Below the pieces are notes generated by a model. The model ran no database searches. It saw only the letters and a list, made by a program, of their open reading frames with translations, and was not told the DNA's origin. The translations under genes and the position numbers were made by a program. A stretch of 64,000 bases of DNA. Source: Saccharibacillus sp. JS10. Its GTDB lineage: Bacteria; Bacillota; Bacilli; Paenibacillales; Paenibacillaceae. The stretch covers positions 248,001-312,000 of the forward strand of contig NZ_JANFNS010000001.1 in the NCBI RefSeq assembly GCF_024436065.1, written 5' to 3'. This document shows, in pieces, positions 41,856 through 49,818 of this stretch; position 1 is the stretch's first letter; the number at the start of each line of letters is the position of its first letter.

Positions 41856-43538
41856 ATGACCATTCACGTACATATTATTGCACCTTACGCTTCTATGCTT
41901 TCGATTATCGAAGAATGTGTACCCCTATTCCCTGATCTTCATATCGAGTGTTCCGTAGGCGATCTGGAAAACGGTGTTCAATTAGCGGTCGAAGCAGAAC
42001 GTGCCGGAGCGGATATTATTATTAGCCGAGGCGGAACCGCCCGGTCCATTAAACGCTCCGTGACGGTTCCCGTCATTGATGTGCAATTATCCGGCTATGA
42101 TATGATTCGCTCCCTTTTGCTTGCCAGCAGCCTCAAAGAAAAAACAGCCATTGTCGGATTTGCCAATATTACCGCGGGTGCTCAGGCGATTATCGATCTG
42201 CTTGATCTACCGCTTAAAGCTTTTACGGTAACTGAATCGCGGGAAGTTCCTCCGCTTATCCTTGAACTGAAAGACCGGGATTATAAGCAGATTGCGGGAG
42301 ACGTCATTACTCTAAAAACAGCGAACGAATATGGATTAAAAGGCTTTTTGATTCAATCCGGCCGTGAGTCTGTACGTAATGCGCTTGAAGATGCTCGGCT
42401 GGTCTATGCTTACGTACATCGTAATGATGAGTTGGTACGCGTCTTCGGGCAATTTTTACAATCGACGTTTCCTAATCTGGTTGTTGCAGACGTAAATCAT
42501 CGCATTGTGTATGCACGGACACCTGATTTTGAGCAAAATCCGTTGACTTCGGAACGTCTTGCTACGCTAAGTGCTAAGTTATTTGTCGATGCAAAACCAG
42601 TCTCGCAGTATTTAACGATAGATCGTCAACCTTTGATCGTGGAAGGGCAACGGTACGAGACGGACAATAATGAGTATACGTTATATACGTTGCGAAAAAA
42701 TGAACATGATCTTGCCCATGATGTCGGTATTTTGATCCATCGACTTGAACCTTCCGGTTCTCTAGTCCAGTCTTCACTTGCTATGCAGCAATGTGTAGAA
42801 CGACTTCGCAAATTGTACCAAGCGGGTGAAGTCATATGTCTGTATGGTGCGAGAGGTAGCGGTAAAAACTTTGTCGTTGATTATCTTCATCAGCAAATTT
42901 CCTCGGATTCGCTCATCATGACGGTCGATCTTAAGCAGGCTAAGCTGGATCAGGTGAATGTAGCTTCACTAAGCTCTGTCTCTACAATAAAGTTGATTCA
43001 TACTTCTGATGTTGATCTAGAGCTTCTACACGATTTTGCCCAACAAGTTAAAGCCTATAAGATTCGTCTGATCATCATTGAAGATCAAGTCCCTAATCAA
43101 CTTTTGCTTTCTGCGGCTGACGCGATCTCGTTAGCGATCCCATCGTTAGCCGAACGCCAAGAAGATCTTGCACCGCTCACTCAAATCTTTTTGTCGGAGT
43201 GTCATCAACAATTAGGAACGAATGCGGTCAAAGTACAAGCTGCCGCGATGCAACTGTTGCAAAATCTTGAATATCCAGACGGAATCAACGGATTAAAAAG
43301 ATTCATCAAAGAATTGGCTCTGCATGAACCGGATTATGTGATACGCGCAGAAACGGTGCAAAAAATAACGCTTCAATCTCCTCTTTCTTACCAAGCCGAA
43401 GCTCCTACGGGTACGCTAAAAGAAATTGAAAAACAAGTCATCGAATCTGTTCTACGTGAAGAAAATTACAACCAATCTCGAACTGCGGAACGGCTAGGCA
43501 TCAATCGTGCCACCTTATGGCGCAAGCTCAAAGAATAA
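41856..43538 (+). CDS. PrpR_N-type transcriptional regulator with degenerate AAA domain
   Basis: A 560-residue regulator. Residues 1-180 form a PrpR N-terminal sensor domain (GADIIISRGGTARSIKRSV). Residues about 310-490 resemble the AAA domain of sigma-54 activators, but the Walker A is GARGSGKN (331-338; the final Ser/Thr is Asn) and the GAFTGA loop that touches sigma-54 is absent. The C-terminus is a Fis-type helix-turn-helix (EENYNQSRTAERLGINRATL). The target gene kdgT has a sigma-A promoter, in line with loss of sigma-54 control. It lies just upstream of kdgT, dtnK-like and pdxA2-like genes and probably senses a sugar acid. Confidence 0.82.
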   Translation: MTIHVHIIAPYASMLSIIEECVPLFPDLHIECSVGDLENGVQLAVEAERAGADIIISRGGTARSIKRSVTVPVIDVQLSGYDMIRSLLLASSLKEKTAIVGFANITAGAQAIIDLLDLPLKAFTVTESREVPPLILELKDRDYKQIAGDVITLKTANEYGLKGFLIQSGRESVRNALEDARLVYAYVHRNDELVRVFGQFLQSTFPNLVVADVNHRIVYARTPDFEQNPLTSERLATLSAKLFVDAKPVSQYLTIDRQPLIVEGQRYETDNNEYTLYTLRKNEHDLAHDVGILIHRLEPSGSLVQSSLAMQQCVERLRKLYQAGEVICLYGARGSGKNFVVDYLHQQISSDSLIMTVDLKQAKLDQVNVASLSSVSTIKLIHTSDVDLELLHDFAQQVKAYKIRLIIIEDQVPNQLLLSAADAISLAIPSLAERQEDLAPLTQIFLSECHQQLGTNAVKVQAAAMQLLQNLEYPDGINGLKRFIKELALHEPDYVIRAETVQKITLQSPLSYQAEAPTGTLKEIEKQVIESVLREENYNQSRTAERLGINRATLWRKLKE

Positions 43539-43623
43539 TTCTTCGAGTTTGCTTTTTTTATACTCTAATATGTTGCATTATTAAACAATTTTATCTCGAT
43601 TCGAATTAATTCAAGAAAATATG

Positions 43624-43652
43624 TTGCTTTTATAAACATGTAAGCGTATATT
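43624..43652 (+). promoter_or_regulatory. Sigma-A promoter of kdgT
   Basis: TTGCTT (43624-43629), 17-bp spacer, TATATT (43647-43652). No -24/-12 sigma-54 element is visible in the gap. Inverted AAGCG/CGCTT and GTAA/TTAC elements around and after the -10 may be regulator sites. Confidence 0.6.
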
Positions 43653-43657
43653 ACGAA

Positions 43658-43672
43658 AAGTAAACGCTTTAA
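43658..43672. promoter_or_regulatory. cre-like site downstream of the kdgT promoter
   Basis: AAGTAAACGCTTTAA matches the CcpA pattern WTGNAANCGNWNNCW at all but two positions. It sits just after the -10, where a bound repressor would block transcription. Confidence 0.4.
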
Positions 43673-43698
43673 AAAACATCGAGAGGGGCTTGGCAAGT

Positions 43699-44727
43699 AT
43701 GAAAATTAAAGCGACATTAGATCGTATTCCCGGAGGTATGATGGTCGTTCCGTTGCTGTTAGCGGCATCGATCAATACATTCTTTCCTAATATCTTACGA
43801 ATCGGCGGATTTACAGAAGCTCTTTTCGTTAATAGTGCAAGCGCTTTAATCGCATTGTTCCTATTAATCGCAGGGACGCAAATCAATCTCCGAACCGCCA
43901 AAGCTTCTGTGGCAAAAGGTGTGACGCTATTATCCGTAAAATGGCTATTGGGCGCGGCTGTCGGTCTACTCGCTTTTTGGCTAGCCGATAGCAACGGATT
44001 ATTTTTGGGTCTTGCTCCGATCGCAATCATCGGCGCAATGACCAATTCTAACGGTGGTTTGTATATTGCTTTTGCCGGACAGTATGGTAAAGAAGAAGAC
44101 AAAGCAGCGTATCCGTTTTTAGCGTTGAGCGACGGGCCGTTTTTGACGATGGTGGCACTTTCGATCTTTGGCGCGATGGGTTTTGCTAACGGATTGTTCT
44201 CGCCTATGGCGTTCGTTGCAGTCTTGCTTCCACTCGCTGTCGGTATTTTACTTGGCAACTTGGATAAAGAAATGGGCGACTTCTTGTACAAAGGCAGCGA
44301 CAAACTCGTTCCGTTTTTCGCTTTTGCACTGGGTATGGGAATCAACTTCAACGCCATCATCAAAGGCGGGCTTAGCGGTATCTTGTTAGGTGTAATTACA
44401 GTGCTTTTGACCGGCGGAGGATTGTATCTCTTATTCAAATTCCTCGGTTGGAATCCAATTGTCGGCGCAGCCGAAGGCTCTACAGCCGGTAATGCGGTCG
44501 GAACTCCAGCGGCGATCGCGGCGGCTAACGTGGCATTCGCTCCGATTGCGGAACTTGCTACGGTTCAGATTGCAGCGAGTGTCGTGACCACTTCGATCTT
44601 GCTTCCGATCTTTATCGGATTCTTGGCAAAACGGCTAAATAACGAAAAAGGCGGTCTTGCGAAGTATAATTTGTCAGTAAAAGAACGTCGTGAATTGGAA
44701 GCTTCATCAGCAGTTGAACATAAATAG
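43699..44727 (+). CDS. kdgT: 2-keto-3-deoxygluconate permease family transporter
   Basis: A 342-residue transporter of the KdgT family with about ten membrane segments. Family features are IKATLDRIPGGMMVVPLLLA at the start, GAMTNSNGGLYIAFAGQYG and GSTAGNAVGTPAAIAAANVAF. ATG 43699 follows GAGAGGGG; a TTG at 43690 is less likely. KdgT imports 2-keto-3-deoxygluconate in Erwinia. Here, with a four-carbon acid-sugar kinase and PdxA2, the likely cargo is a C4 sugar acid such as threonate or erythronate. That cargo is inferred from context. Confidence 0.88.
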   Translation: MKIKATLDRIPGGMMVVPLLLAASINTFFPNILRIGGFTEALFVNSASALIALFLLIAGTQINLRTAKASVAKGVTLLSVKWLLGAAVGLLAFWLADSNGLFLGLAPIAIIGAMTNSNGGLYIAFAGQYGKEEDKAAYPFLALSDGPFLTMVALSIFGAMGFANGLFSPMAFVAVLLPLAVGILLGNLDKEMGDFLYKGSDKLVPFFAFALGMGINFNAIIKGGLSGILLGVITVLLTGGGLYLLFKFLGWNPIVGAAEGSTAGNAVGTPAAIAAANVAFAPIAELATVQIAASVVTTSILLPIFIGFLAKRLNNEKGGLAKYNLSVKERRELEASSAVEHK

Positions 44728-44733
44728 AGAAAA

Positions 44734-44765
44734 AGCCAAGCGAAGTCTTAGCTTCGCTTAAGGCT
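44734..44765 (+). promoter_or_regulatory. Intercistronic hairpin between kdgT and the kinase gene
   Basis: AGCC, AAGCGAAG, loop TCTTAG, CTTCGCTT and GGCT form a strong stem with a short bulge, with no T-run after it. It may stabilise the upstream message or reduce read-through, rather than act as a classical terminator. Confidence 0.55.
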
Positions 44766-44788
44766 GAAGCACGGAAGGAGAAACCGCT

Positions 44789-46084
44789 ATGAAACTGGCT
44801 ATTATTGCCGACGATCTGACAGGAGCGAATGACAGCGGTGTACAACTCGCTCGAAATGGGTTAAAAACAACTGTGTTATTCGATAAAGATATGGAAGCGG
44901 CACGATCCTACGAAGCGATCGCATTTGATACGGATAGCCGGGCTTCGGAGCCGCTTGAAGCTTATACCGCAGTCAAAGCCGCCGCACAATTTTTATTGCA
45001 ATCCGGTTTTGATCATATTTTCAAAAAAGTCGATTCTACGATGCGTGGCAACATCGGTGCGGAATTGGATGCGTTTTACGATGCGTTGCAACCCGACTTC
45101 GTCATGTTTGCTCCCGGCTATCCCAAAAATGACCGAACGGTACTTCATTCTTCGTCGTATCTCAAAGGCATACCGCTTGGCGAAACTGAAATTGCCAACG
45201 ATCCCAAAACGCCGGTAACGATCTCGAATCTAACCGAGCTGATCGGGCTGCAATCTTCCCATGCCGCAGGAACGCTTACCGTAGACGACTTGAACCTGGG
45301 CGCGTCGCATCTCCTTCGTAAGCTTGATGAATATGCGCAGCAAGGAATCGTATATATCGTAGTGGATGCCATGGAAGAAAAGCATTTGGAGCAGATTTTG
45401 CAAGATCTCAAAGCCGCCCCGTATCGACTGGCTTGGGCTGGATCGGCTGGGCTTGCGAATTACTTACCGGCCTATTACGGATTACCGATCCGCTCGCAAA
45501 ATCTTGAAATTCAAGGTCAACCCGGACTCGTTCTCACCGTTGTAGGCAGTGTAAATCGGAATTCTCGCAAGCAGCTTCGTTATTTATTGGAGCGCAGCGA
45601 TATTCACGCTGTTTCTTTCGAGTCGTGGCGTGCCGTCTCCTCGCCTGCCGATTGCGAAGCCGAGATCAACCGAGTCTACGAAGAAGCTTTACGCGGCGCT
45701 CAGCAAGGTTTGGACGTCGTCATCTTTTCCACGGGAGATCCCGAGCATATCCAGCAAGCTTGGACGATAGGCGAAACCGCTGGATTTAGCCGTACGGATA
45801 TAAGCAATCAGATTGTCAAAGCATTAGCTGCGGTATGTGCCCCGCTATTGGAACAAAATTTGTTCAAAGGCGTCTCGATGAGCGGCGGCGATACCGCCAA
45901 GCAAGTCTGTCTACGCTGGGGTATCAAAGGCTTCGAATTGTTAGACGAGCTTGAAATCGGCGTGCCGATCTCAACTTTTTTAGGAAAAAAAGAATTGTAC
46001 GTGGTCACGAAAGCCGGCGGATTTGGAACAGAAGCTGTATTTGGACATGCGATTGATCGATTAAAAGGAGTGCATAGCGAATGA
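44789..46084 (+). CDS. Four-carbon acid sugar kinase (OtnK/DtnK, DUF1537 family)
   Basis: A 431-residue kinase. The N-terminal domain begins LAIIADDLTGANDSGVQLAR, the substrate-binding hallmark, and FKKVDSTMRGNIGAELDAF continues it. The C-terminal ATP-binding domain includes VSMSGGDTAKQVC (glycine-rich) and AGGFGTEAVF at the end. The family phosphorylates D-threonate, L-threonate or D-erythronate at the 4-hydroxyl. It overlaps pdxA2 by four bases, so the product is passed to that dehydrogenase. The best fit from known pairs is D-threonate kinase, but stereochemistry cannot be read from the sequence. Confidence 0.9.
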   Translation: MKLAIIADDLTGANDSGVQLARNGLKTTVLFDKDMEAARSYEAIAFDTDSRASEPLEAYTAVKAAAQFLLQSGFDHIFKKVDSTMRGNIGAELDAFYDALQPDFVMFAPGYPKNDRTVLHSSSYLKGIPLGETEIANDPKTPVTISNLTELIGLQSSHAAGTLTVDDLNLGASHLLRKLDEYAQQGIVYIVVDAMEEKHLEQILQDLKAAPYRLAWAGSAGLANYLPAYYGLPIRSQNLEIQGQPGLVLTVVGSVNRNSRKQLRYLLERSDIHAVSFESWRAVSSPADCEAEINRVYEEALRGAQQGLDVVIFSTGDPEHIQQAWTIGETAGFSRTDISNQIVKALAAVCAPLLEQNLFKGVSMSGGDTAKQVCLRWGIKGFELLDELEIGVPISTFLGKKELYVVTKAGGFGTEAVFGHAIDRLKGVHSE

Positions 46085-47076
46085 AACCAACTATCGGAAT
46101 AACCATGGGCGATGCCGCAGGGATCGGTCCCGAGATCATTGTCAAAGCGTTGCTTGATCAAAAAGTTTACCAGACCTGCGATCCTCTAGTTATCGGAGAT
46201 GCCAAGATGCTGGAGCGAGCGTTAACCGTGACGAATACGAGTTTAACCATTCATGCGATCCAGACGGTTGCGGAAGCCAAATTCGAATACGGAACAATCG
46301 ATATTATCGATCTAGACCTACTCCCTGCCGACCTCCCATTCGGTCAAGTCTCGGCGGAAGCCGGCAATGCTGCGTATCAATATCTGGCGAAGTCGATCCA
46401 GCTTGCTCAAGCTGGCGAGATTCAGTCGATCTGCACGGCTCCGCTGAACAAAGAAGCTTTGCATTTAGGCGGTCACCTGTATCCGGGGCATACCGAAATT
46501 TTAGCGGCGCTGACCGATACCGAAGATTTTTCGATGATGCTGACAACCCCGAATCTACGCGTTATCCATTTGACGACGCATATGGGATTGATCGCAGCGA
46601 TCGAAAGTATTACGCCAGAGCGTACGTATACGGTCGTGAAGCTTGCGCATGACACCCTTAGCAAAGCAGGATTGGACAAGCCGCGTATTGCGGTATGCGG
46701 AATCAATCCCCATGCGGGCGAAAATGGTCTATTCGGCAACGGCGAAGAAGAAGAAAAATTAGCGCCGGGTATCGCCCGTGCAGCGGCCGAAGGGATCGAT
46801 GTTACCGGTCCTTACCCCGCAGACACTTTATTCTTCCGCGCAGGTCGGGGAGATTTTGATATGGTTGTTGCTTGTTATCACGATCAGGGTCATGCTCCGA
46901 TCAAAGTGATGGGCATCGAAGACGGTGTCAATATTACGGTCGGTCTCAAAGGCGGCATTATCCGCACTTCTGTCGATCACGGTACCGCTTTTGATATTGC
47001 CGGTAAAAATATTGCCGGAGAAGCCAGTATGCTGGCGGCTATTCGTTCGGCAATCGAATTAGCTCCCAAACGTTAA
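46081..47076 (+). CDS. pdxA2: 4-hydroxythreonine-4-phosphate dehydrogenase family protein PdxA2
   Basis: A 331-residue NAD-dependent dehydrogenase/decarboxylase of the PdxA family. It starts with IGITMGDAAGIGPEIIVKAL, has the metal-binding histidines in GHTEIL and in the VACYHDQGHAPIK motif, and ends with SVDHGTAFDIAGKN. PdxA2 members oxidise 4-phospho-threonate or erythronate to a keto acid that loses CO2 to give dihydroxyacetone phosphate. Pairing with a DUF1537 kinase and KdgT strongly favours this catabolic role over pyridoxal synthesis. Confidence 0.9.
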   Translation: MKPTIGITMGDAAGIGPEIIVKALLDQKVYQTCDPLVIGDAKMLERALTVTNTSLTIHAIQTVAEAKFEYGTIDIIDLDLLPADLPFGQVSAEAGNAAYQYLAKSIQLAQAGEIQSICTAPLNKEALHLGGHLYPGHTEILAALTDTEDFSMMLTTPNLRVIHLTTHMGLIAAIESITPERTYTVVKLAHDTLSKAGLDKPRIAVCGINPHAGENGLFGNGEEEEKLAPGIARAAAEGIDVTGPYPADTLFFRAGRGDFDMVVACYHDQGHAPIKVMGIEDGVNITVGLKGGIIRTSVDHGTAFDIAGKNIAGEASMLAAIRSAIELAPKR

Positions 47077-47128
47077 GATTCGCCCTCCGAAGCGATGATG
47101 CCGATCTCAGCATGGGCTACACTCTACT

Positions 47129-47171
47129 CGACCGCCCTTTTTGCACATTAAAAAGGGTAGGTCGTTTTTGT
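47129..47171 (+). terminator. Terminator after pdxA2
   Basis: CGACCGCCCTTTTT and AAAAAGGGTAGGTCG pair with a small internal loop, followed by TTTTTGTTTT. Confidence 0.82.
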
Positions 47172-47208
47172 TTTAACCTTTCATTTTTCGTTTTTTTCGA
47201 AAACGCTA

Positions 47209-47238
47209 TTGTCTTTTTGCAAAAATTAAGGATATACT
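47209..47238 (+). promoter_or_regulatory. Sigma-A promoter of the FNR-like gene
   Basis: TTGTCT (47209-47214), 18-bp spacer, TATACT (47233-47238), immediately followed by the Fur box. Confidence 0.6.
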
Positions 47239-47245
47239 TACAAGT

Positions 47246-47264
47246 GATATTGAGAATCATTATC
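47246..47264. promoter_or_regulatory. Fur box
   Basis: GATATTGAGAATCATTATC agrees with the classical 19-bp Fur sequence GATAATGATAATCATTATC at 17 of 19 positions. It begins 8 bp after the -10 of the ferredoxin-NADP reductase gene, so iron-loaded Fur would block transcription. Confidence 0.85.
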
Positions 47265-47284
47265 TATAAGGGGGCTTGCGCTTC

Positions 47285-48337
47285 ATGGACAATCAAGAAG
47301 TGTATGATGTAACGATTATTGGCGGAGGCCCTGCGGGGTTATTCTCGGCTTTTTATAGCGGTTTGCGTGAAATGAAAACGAAAGTGATCGAATACCAACC
47401 TTTCTTAGGCGGCAAAATCCATGTATATCCCGAAAAAATGATCTGGGACGTAGGCGGAATCACGCCGATGCCGGGCGCCAAATTGATCGATCAATTGGTC
47501 GCGCAAGGGCTTACGTTTCAACCGGAAGTTGTTTTGAATGAAAAAGTAACGTCGATCTCACGCTCTGAACAAGATGACCATTTTGTGTTACATACTTTGT
47601 CCGGCGAAATTCATTATTCCAAAACGATCATTTTGGCGGTCGGCGGCGGCATCCTCAATCCGACGAAACTCGCGATTGAAGGCGCTGAACGCTTCGAAGT
47701 GACGAACTTGCATTACACGGTGAAATCGATCGCTAGATTCAAAGACAAAACGGTCTTGATCTCAGGCGGCGGTCATTCCGCTGTCGATTGGGCGAACGAA
47801 TTGGCTCCTTTTGCGAAAAAAGTGTATCTGACTTACCGTAAAGAGGAACTTAAAGGTCATGAAGCCGACGTCACCAAGATGAAAGCGAACGGCGTTGAAT
47901 TGCTTCTGAGCGCGACGATCAAAACACTGATTGCGACCGAAGACCATTCTGCAATCGAGACGGTTCTGATGGAGAAAAACGATTCTCAGGAAGAGTTCCA
48001 GCTGTCTGTCGACGATGTGATCATCAGCCACGGATACGAGCGCGATACCGAGTTGCTCAAAAAGAGCGAAATCAAAATCGAGATGAACGAATATCAAGTG
48101 CTTGCGTCTTCTTCGAGCGAATGTTCGGTACCCGGCATTTTCGCGGCGGGCGATATTGTTCATTACGAAGGCAAAGTCCATCTGATCGCCGGAGCTTTCC
48201 AAGACGCCGCTAATGCGGTCAATAAAGCGAAGCAATTCGTCACACCCGAAGCGAACGGTTACGGTATGGTGTCGTCGCATAACGAATTGTTCAAAGAAAA
48301 AAATCAAGAAATTCGCAAAGAACTATATAGCAATTAA
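47285..48337 (+). CDS. Ferredoxin-NADP reductase type 2 (YumC/YcgT-like)
   Basis: A 350-residue thioredoxin-reductase-like flavoprotein. The FAD site is VTIIGGGPAGLFSAFYSGL, the NADPH site TVLISGGGHSAVDWANEL and the second FAD motif GIFAAGDIVHYEG. The CxxC of thioredoxin reductases is absent, as in ferredoxin/flavodoxin reductases of Firmicutes. The ATG at 47285 lies after GGGGGC; an in-frame TTG at 47276 is possible. The Fur box in its promoter suggests induction under iron starvation, like Bacillus YcgT, perhaps to supply electrons for iron release. This is a single-gene unit with its own terminator. Confidence 0.9.
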   Translation: MDNQEVYDVTIIGGGPAGLFSAFYSGLREMKTKVIEYQPFLGGKIHVYPEKMIWDVGGITPMPGAKLIDQLVAQGLTFQPEVVLNEKVTSISRSEQDDHFVLHTLSGEIHYSKTIILAVGGGILNPTKLAIEGAERFEVTNLHYTVKSIARFKDKTVLISGGGHSAVDWANELAPFAKKVYLTYRKEELKGHEADVTKMKANGVELLLSATIKTLIATEDHSAIETVLMEKNDSQEEFQLSVDDVIISHGYERDTELLKKSEIKIEMNEYQVLASSSSECSVPGIFAAGDIVHYEGKVHLIAGAFQDAANAVNKAKQFVTPEANGYGMVSSHNELFKEKNQEIRKELYSN

Positions 48338-48346
48338 TGGGTTTCA

Positions 48347-48383
48347 AAAGACCGCAGAAGCTTCGGCTACGCGGTCTTTTTTG
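48347..48383 (+). terminator. Terminator after the FNR-like gene
   Basis: AAAAGACCGC and GCGGTCTTTT form a 10-bp stem around a 14-base loop, followed by TTG and T-rich sequence. Confidence 0.82.
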
Positions 48384-48496
48384 TATTCTTTTTGCATGAA
48401 TTAACCGATGTTAGATTTTCTTTCTTCGCACAATCTTGTACAATAAAAGACATAGTGTCACATTTTATCGAGCAAGTATCGAAATGGAGGATTATC

Positions 48497-49729
48497 ATGT
48501 CGGATTTTCAAACGAACTTAAACAAATATGCCGAACTCGCAGTTAAAGTCGGTGTAAACGTACAACCGGGTCAAATTCTGATGATCGACGCTGGCGTCGA
48601 GTCGCTGGAATACGTACGTCTTGTCGTTAAGCATGCGTACAAAGCCGGAGCCAAATTAGTTAAAGTCAATCTTGCAGACGAAGAAATCACTCGGATGCGC
48701 TACGATCTGGCTCCAGACGATTCGTTCGAAATCGCACCGAAATGGACAGCTGCCGAGCGTGAAGAGTTAGCGGAAAACGGCGGCGCAATGCTGGCGATTA
48801 TCTCTAACAACCCTGATCTGCTCAAAGGCGTTGACCCTGCTCGAATCTCGACGCTGCAAAAAGTATCCGGCGAAGCGCTCAGCAAATACCGCCAATACGT
48901 GCAGTCCGACAAACTCGCTTGGTCGATCGTGGCCGTTCCTTCGGCGGCTTGGGCGGCTAAAGTCTTCGCTCACCTTCCGGAAAACGAACAAATCCCGGCA
49001 ATGTGGGAAGCGATCTTCAAAGCCGTTCGCGTAGATCAACCGGATCCGGTCGCGGCTTGGCAGCAACATATCGAGACGCTGAATGCAAAATCGATTTACT
49101 TGAACGATAAAAAGTACAAAGCTTTGCATTACACAGCGCCAGGTACCGATCTGACGATCGAACTCCCTCCTACTCACCTGTGGGTAGCGGCGGATAGCGA
49201 AAGCGAACGCGGTTCGGGCTTCGTGGCAAATATGCCAACCGAAGAGGTATTCACCGCAGCGCTGAAAACAGGCGTTAACGGTAAAGTGTCCAGCACGAAG
49301 CCTTTGAGCTATGGCGGCACGATTATCGATAACTTCACGTTGACGTTCGAAAATGGACGTATCGTCGATGTCAAAGCCGAGCAAGGCGAAGAAACATTGA
49401 AACGCCTTGTTGAAATGGACGAAGGTTCGCATTACATCGGCGAAGTCGCTCTCGTTCCGCATCAATCGCCGATTTCCGAATCGGGCATCCTGTATTACAA
49501 CACATTGTTCGACGAGAATGCGTCTAACCACTTGGCGATCGGTAGCGCGTATGCGTTCAATATCGAAGGTGGCAAAAGCATGTCGCGTGAAGAACTCGCC
49601 GCTGCTGGGATTAACCAAAGTCTGGCGCACGTCGACTTCATGATCGGTTCCGGCGAAATGAATATCGATGGCATCGCGCAAGACGGTTCGGCTGAACCGG
49701 TATTCCGTAACGGAAACTGGGCATTCTAA
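48497..49729 (+). CDS. Aminopeptidase, M29 family (AmpS/PepS type)
   Basis: A 410-residue metallo-aminopeptidase. ATG 48497 (MSDFQTNLNKYAELAVKVGV) follows TGGAGG; the longer frame is unsupported. The substrate domain has NVQPGQILMIDAG and AGAKLVKVNLADEEITRMR. The C-terminal catalytic part shows GEVALVPHQSPISESG (Glu and His ligands), YYNTLFDENASNHLAIGSAY (Tyr and His) and SLAHVDFMIGSGEMNIDG (His and Asp), the two-metal site of M29 enzymes. It releases N-terminal residues from peptides in the cytoplasm. A terminator follows. Confidence 0.94.
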   Translation: MSDFQTNLNKYAELAVKVGVNVQPGQILMIDAGVESLEYVRLVVKHAYKAGAKLVKVNLADEEITRMRYDLAPDDSFEIAPKWTAAEREELAENGGAMLAIISNNPDLLKGVDPARISTLQKVSGEALSKYRQYVQSDKLAWSIVAVPSAAWAAKVFAHLPENEQIPAMWEAIFKAVRVDQPDPVAAWQQHIETLNAKSIYLNDKKYKALHYTAPGTDLTIELPPTHLWVAADSESERGSGFVANMPTEEVFTAALKTGVNGKVSSTKPLSYGGTIIDNFTLTFENGRIVDVKAEQGEETLKRLVEMDEGSHYIGEVALVPHQSPISESGILYYNTLFDENASNHLAIGSAYAFNIEGGKSMSREELAAAGINQSLAHVDFMIGSGEMNIDGIAQDGSAEPVFRNGNWAF

Positions 49730-49742
49730 TCGTTAAATGATC

Positions 49743-49783
49743 AAAGCCCTCCTTTTCCTATCCAGGAAGTTGGAGGGCTTTTT
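49743..49783. terminator. Bidirectional terminator between the aminopeptidase and Zn-ADH genes
   Basis: AAAGCCCTCC and GGAGGGCTTTTT pair perfectly over 10 bp with a loop of about 18 bases. Confidence 0.82.
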
Positions 49784-49818
49784 ATATTGAAACTTAACGT
49801 TGCGCTTGATCTGGAATT

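Noticed and set aside
43539-43698. Possible sigma-54 promoter before kdgT
   Set aside because: No TGGCAC-N5-TTGC match is present. The sigma-A elements at 43624-43652 explain transcription better.
48767-49681. A 304-codon open frame antisense to the M29 aminopeptidase gene
   Set aside because: It has no ribosome binding site and an Arg/Phe-rich composition typical of the reverse strand of a coding region. The opposite strand has a complete enzyme with all active-site motifs.
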